NCBI RefSeq assembly: GCF_002831565.1
Contig: NZ_CP025096.1
Coordinates: 1,426,001 to 1,490,000, forward strand
Length of the DNA: 64,000 bases
Reading direction: 5' to 3'
Origin: Spirosoma pollinicola
GTDB lineage: Bacteria > Bacteroidota > Bacteroidia > Cytophagales > Spirosomataceae
Position 1 is the stretch's first letter. Each line of letters starts with the position of its first letter. This document shows, in pieces, positions 62,067-64,000 of the stretch. The notes beneath the pieces are model-generated. The model ran no database searches. It had not been told where the DNA came from and was given only the letters and a program-made list of their open reading frames with translations. The position numbers were made by a program, and so were the translations under genes.

Positions 62067-63653
62067 TTAATATGTGCCAACCAGCGTAACGACGGATTTT
62101 GGTTCCAGCTGAAGGGTATTGGCCGCAACTATAGATTTGGCCAGCGTTTTGGTTTCAGTCGTTGTATAGCTGGCAAAACGGCCATTTTTAATTTTTAATC
62201 CGTTAAGGGGCAAGGTTGTTGCGCTGGGTGTCATGTTGATGCAAACTAGTACAATCTGTTTACGACTCGCATCTTTATAGGCCGATACCATACAGTGGCT
62301 GGCTTCGGCTACCGGATTATCTGACGTGCCAATGTGAACGGCTACCCGCTTCATGCCGGGACGAACAAAACGGGCATAATTTCCGAACGCCCACAGTTGT
62401 TTGGAATCCAGCACCTGACCATTCAGGCGGGCATTATTATGCTGTTTATAACAGCCGTCCGGCCCATTTATATAGACCAACCCATCGCTGTAGTCGTAAG
62501 GATTAATGGCCAGCCACCACTGCCAGGATGTGACATTGGCAACGGTCAGATCATTATGAATGACTTTGGCCACATACAAGCCATAGTCCATGTCGGTATG
62601 GCGGGGATTGCCATTATACTGACCGCAGATATCGCCCAGAACCCCGAACTCACTCTGCCAAAGCATGGGATTGCCAACGGCTTTCGCTTCTTTAGCCGCT
62701 TTCTGGCGCATAGCCACCAGAACAGAATCGGTACAGGTAGTAAAATAGCTATGGTAAGCCCAGATGGGTTCAACGTTGGGGAGTTTGGTTAGAGAGGTAG
62801 ATTTATCAGAGCCGAAAAAGTAGCCAAGCTGGCTTCCCCGACCACTTTCCGCTTTTTCGTAAAGGTAATTGAGCTGCCCTGCTTCGCCCGTTACGACTGT
62901 CGTTTTGGCTTTGCTGGCGGCTAGTTTAGTTGATAACGTTTTTGTTAGGGCGGCTATATCCGCGTTTTCGGCGGGTGAGCCTTCCTGATTGGCTTTACCC
63001 GTTTTCCCGGCAGCCCAATCCCACTGCGGCTCATTGATTGGGCTCAGGTAGTCAAGCTTGAAGTGATTGGCAACCGTGGACAGAAAATCTGCAAACGGCG
63101 AAATCGCATCTGCTTTAAGGTTAATCGTTTTGCCCCCCGGCGAAAACGCTTTGCCGTTACGGGTCAGCTGAACCGGAGGGGAGTTGGTAAAACCCAATGA
63201 ATAACGAACGCCCCGTTTGCGAGCTGCTCGCAGAAACCACTGGCTTCCAGCCTGTTTATTCCAATCGTACTGGCCGTCAGGCTTAAGAAAGCACTCTTCG
63301 CGACGCCATTCATCTGTAATGAGACTACTGTCTTTTTGTTCATAACTTCCTGCGCCAATATTCATACGCCACAGCGAAAGACCAATGCCCTTTGGCTGGC
63401 CAGTGGACAGCGTATCTAAACTGAATAATAAGTCTGCTATTTGATTCTTTTTTGCTTCATCAGGCCAGTTGCCGATAAACTTGGCCGACCAGCAATCGGA
63501 TGCACCAAAACTATGAATGGTCTGAAATTCTTCCTGAAGGTTGACCGTAAGTGGTTGATCAGGTGGTAAGATAGAGTCTGGATATACGATTTTATTGCCT
63601 GAGTTGGTAAGAATCAGAAGGCCGAACGAGATTACTTTCAGTAAAAATTTCAT
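62067..63653 (-). CDS. GH30 family glycoside hydrolase
   Basis: The ATG at 63653 (MKFLLKVISFGLLILTNSGN) is preferred to an upstream TTG at 63662. The 528-residue product has a signal peptide and a (beta/alpha)8 barrel with a C-terminal beta-sandwich. Glu208 in LSPINEPQWDW is the likely acid/base, and Glu335 in LWQSEFGVLGD is the likely nucleophile. The layout WRMNIGAGSYEQ and SPPVQLTRNGKA is shared with GH30 enzymes such as endo-beta-1,6-galactanases and xylanases. It is a retaining hydrolase; which glycan it cuts cannot be determined. It is the first gene of the minus-strand carbohydrate run in view, 242 bp upstream of the DUF1080 gene. Confidence 0.92.
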   Translation of the reverse strand: MKFLLKVISFGLLILTNSGNKIVYPDSILPPDQPLTVNLQEEFQTIHSFGASDCWSAKFIGNWPDEAKKNQIADLLFSLDTLSTGQPKGIGLSLWRMNIGAGSYEQKDSSLITDEWRREECFLKPDGQYDWNKQAGSQWFLRAARKRGVRYSLGFTNSPPVQLTRNGKAFSPGGKTINLKADAISPFADFLSTVANHFKLDYLSPINEPQWDWAAGKTGKANQEGSPAENADIAALTKTLSTKLAASKAKTTVVTGEAGQLNYLYEKAESGRGSQLGYFFGSDKSTSLTKLPNVEPIWAYHSYFTTCTDSVLVAMRQKAAKEAKAVGNPMLWQSEFGVLGDICGQYNGNPRHTDMDYGLYVAKVIHNDLTVANVTSWQWWLAINPYDYSDGLVYINGPDGCYKQHNNARLNGQVLDSKQLWAFGNYARFVRPGMKRVAVHIGTSDNPVAEASHCMVSAYKDASRKQIVLVCINMTPSATTLPLNGLKIKNGRFASYTTTETKTLAKSIVAANTLQLEPKSVVTLVGTY

Positions 63654-63810
63654 GTTTAACAAAGGGTTGAACGCCGATAGGTGCCGGGCCTTTGCCTGTA
63701 GTTCGTCCTTAATCTTACAGTCAGATCAATGAATTGTCGTTGATGGATACAGAATCAAAAGACAAGTCGTTGACATAGTTTGTTATAACAAGTCAAAAAA
63801 ACGAGCGATA

Positions 63811-63987
63811 CTAGGCACTCGTAAATGTAGCTAATAGTAGCCTTGTTTGCGCCTGTTGGTTCAACCGATTCAAAATGATCGTGTGGGAAGCCAGCTTCTT
63901 GTAATTTTTTTTATGCGAAGCCGGATTTGACGATTCTACCTTGTCCATGTCCAGAAGAAGATTTTCCAATTCCTCATGCATATTCAT
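63811..63987 (-). CDS. small hypothetical protein, possibly extending beyond the window
   Basis: A minus-strand frame encodes MNMHEELENLLLDMDKVESS through LLLATFTSA, 58 residues. It is helical, with charged and amphipathic stretches (HKKNYKKLASHTIILNRLNQ). The frame stays open to the end of the window, so the start could be further upstream. No family is recognised. Composition is normal for protein but it may also be chance. Confidence 0.4.
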   Translation of the reverse strand: MNMHEELENLLLDMDKVESSNPASHKKNYKKLASHTIILNRLNQQAQTRLLLATFTSA

Positions 63988-64000
63988 CAGTAACCCAACC

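Overview
The window looks like chromosomal DNA of a Cytophagales bacterium (Bacteroidota), most like Spirosoma or a close relative. The signs are: a one-piece hybrid two-component system; type IX secretion (T9SS) sorting domains at the ends of two giant surface proteins; TAnnTTTG-type -7 promoter boxes; lipoproteins with Bacteroidota-style signals; a UmuD/UmuC pair; and a curli locus with asparagine/glutamine-rich curlins. This is inferred from protein families and style; no taxonomic marker gene is present.

Layout. 1-5.2 kb: the tail of a DUF1501 protein, a broken serine recombinase and a large hybrid two-component regulator (minus strand). 5.4-13.3 kb: a curli (functional amyloid) operon on the plus strand: three curlin-repeat proteins, CsgE, CsgF, a CsgG with an extra C-terminal barrel-like domain, and a propeller lipoprotein. 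A pair of 11-bp repeats spaced exactly 21 bp lies upstream of both the small TPR gene and the curlin operon, at the same distance from the same promoter-like core, which suggests co-regulation. 13.6-21.3 kb: mixed accessory genes (alpha/beta hydrolase, Crp-like regulator with an FAD monooxygenase, a decayed SDR, an SGNH-type esterase, a lone receiver domain, a zinc-protease lipoprotein, a lone LytTR protein).

21.8-33.7 kb: one 3962-codon hybrid NRPS-PKS gene with the order A-T-KS-AT-ACP-aminotransferase-C-A(with methyltransferase insert)-T-TE. It encodes a self-contained two-module assembly line expected to make a small molecule with a beta-amino acid unit joined to a probably N-methylated amino acid (Gly-like code). 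No transporter, tailoring enzyme or phosphopantetheinyl transferase lies beside it. 33.7-36.3 kb holds fragments of IS5-like, IS1-like and serine-recombinase genes and a frameshifted TonB-family gene.

36.6-41 kb: umuDC (error-prone repair), a second lone LytTR protein and an ECF sigma factor. 41.2-44.4 kb: a T9SS-secreted surface protein with two tandem CBM3-like domains. 45.0-46.4 kb: an IS3-family element with a canonical A AAA AAG frameshift site, which cuts a decayed tyrosine integrase lying next to a partial tRNA-Thr-like sequence, probably an old attachment site. 47.1-49.4 kb: a laminin-B-like lipoprotein and a Bcr/CflA exporter.

49.5-63.7 kb: a minus-strand run of secreted and periplasmic carbohydrate genes: M20 amidohydrolase, T9SS beta-helix/PA14/NPCBM protein, GH9 cellulase-like enzyme, sugar-dehydrogenase-like propeller fused to an azurin-type copper domain, DUF1080 (3-keto-disaccharide hydrolase family) protein, and a GH30 hydrolase. 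Together they suggest extracellular plant-polysaccharide breakdown with a possible oxidative branch. Several very long perfect or near-perfect palindromes (60-, 43- and 27-bp arms) mark the gene ends in this half.
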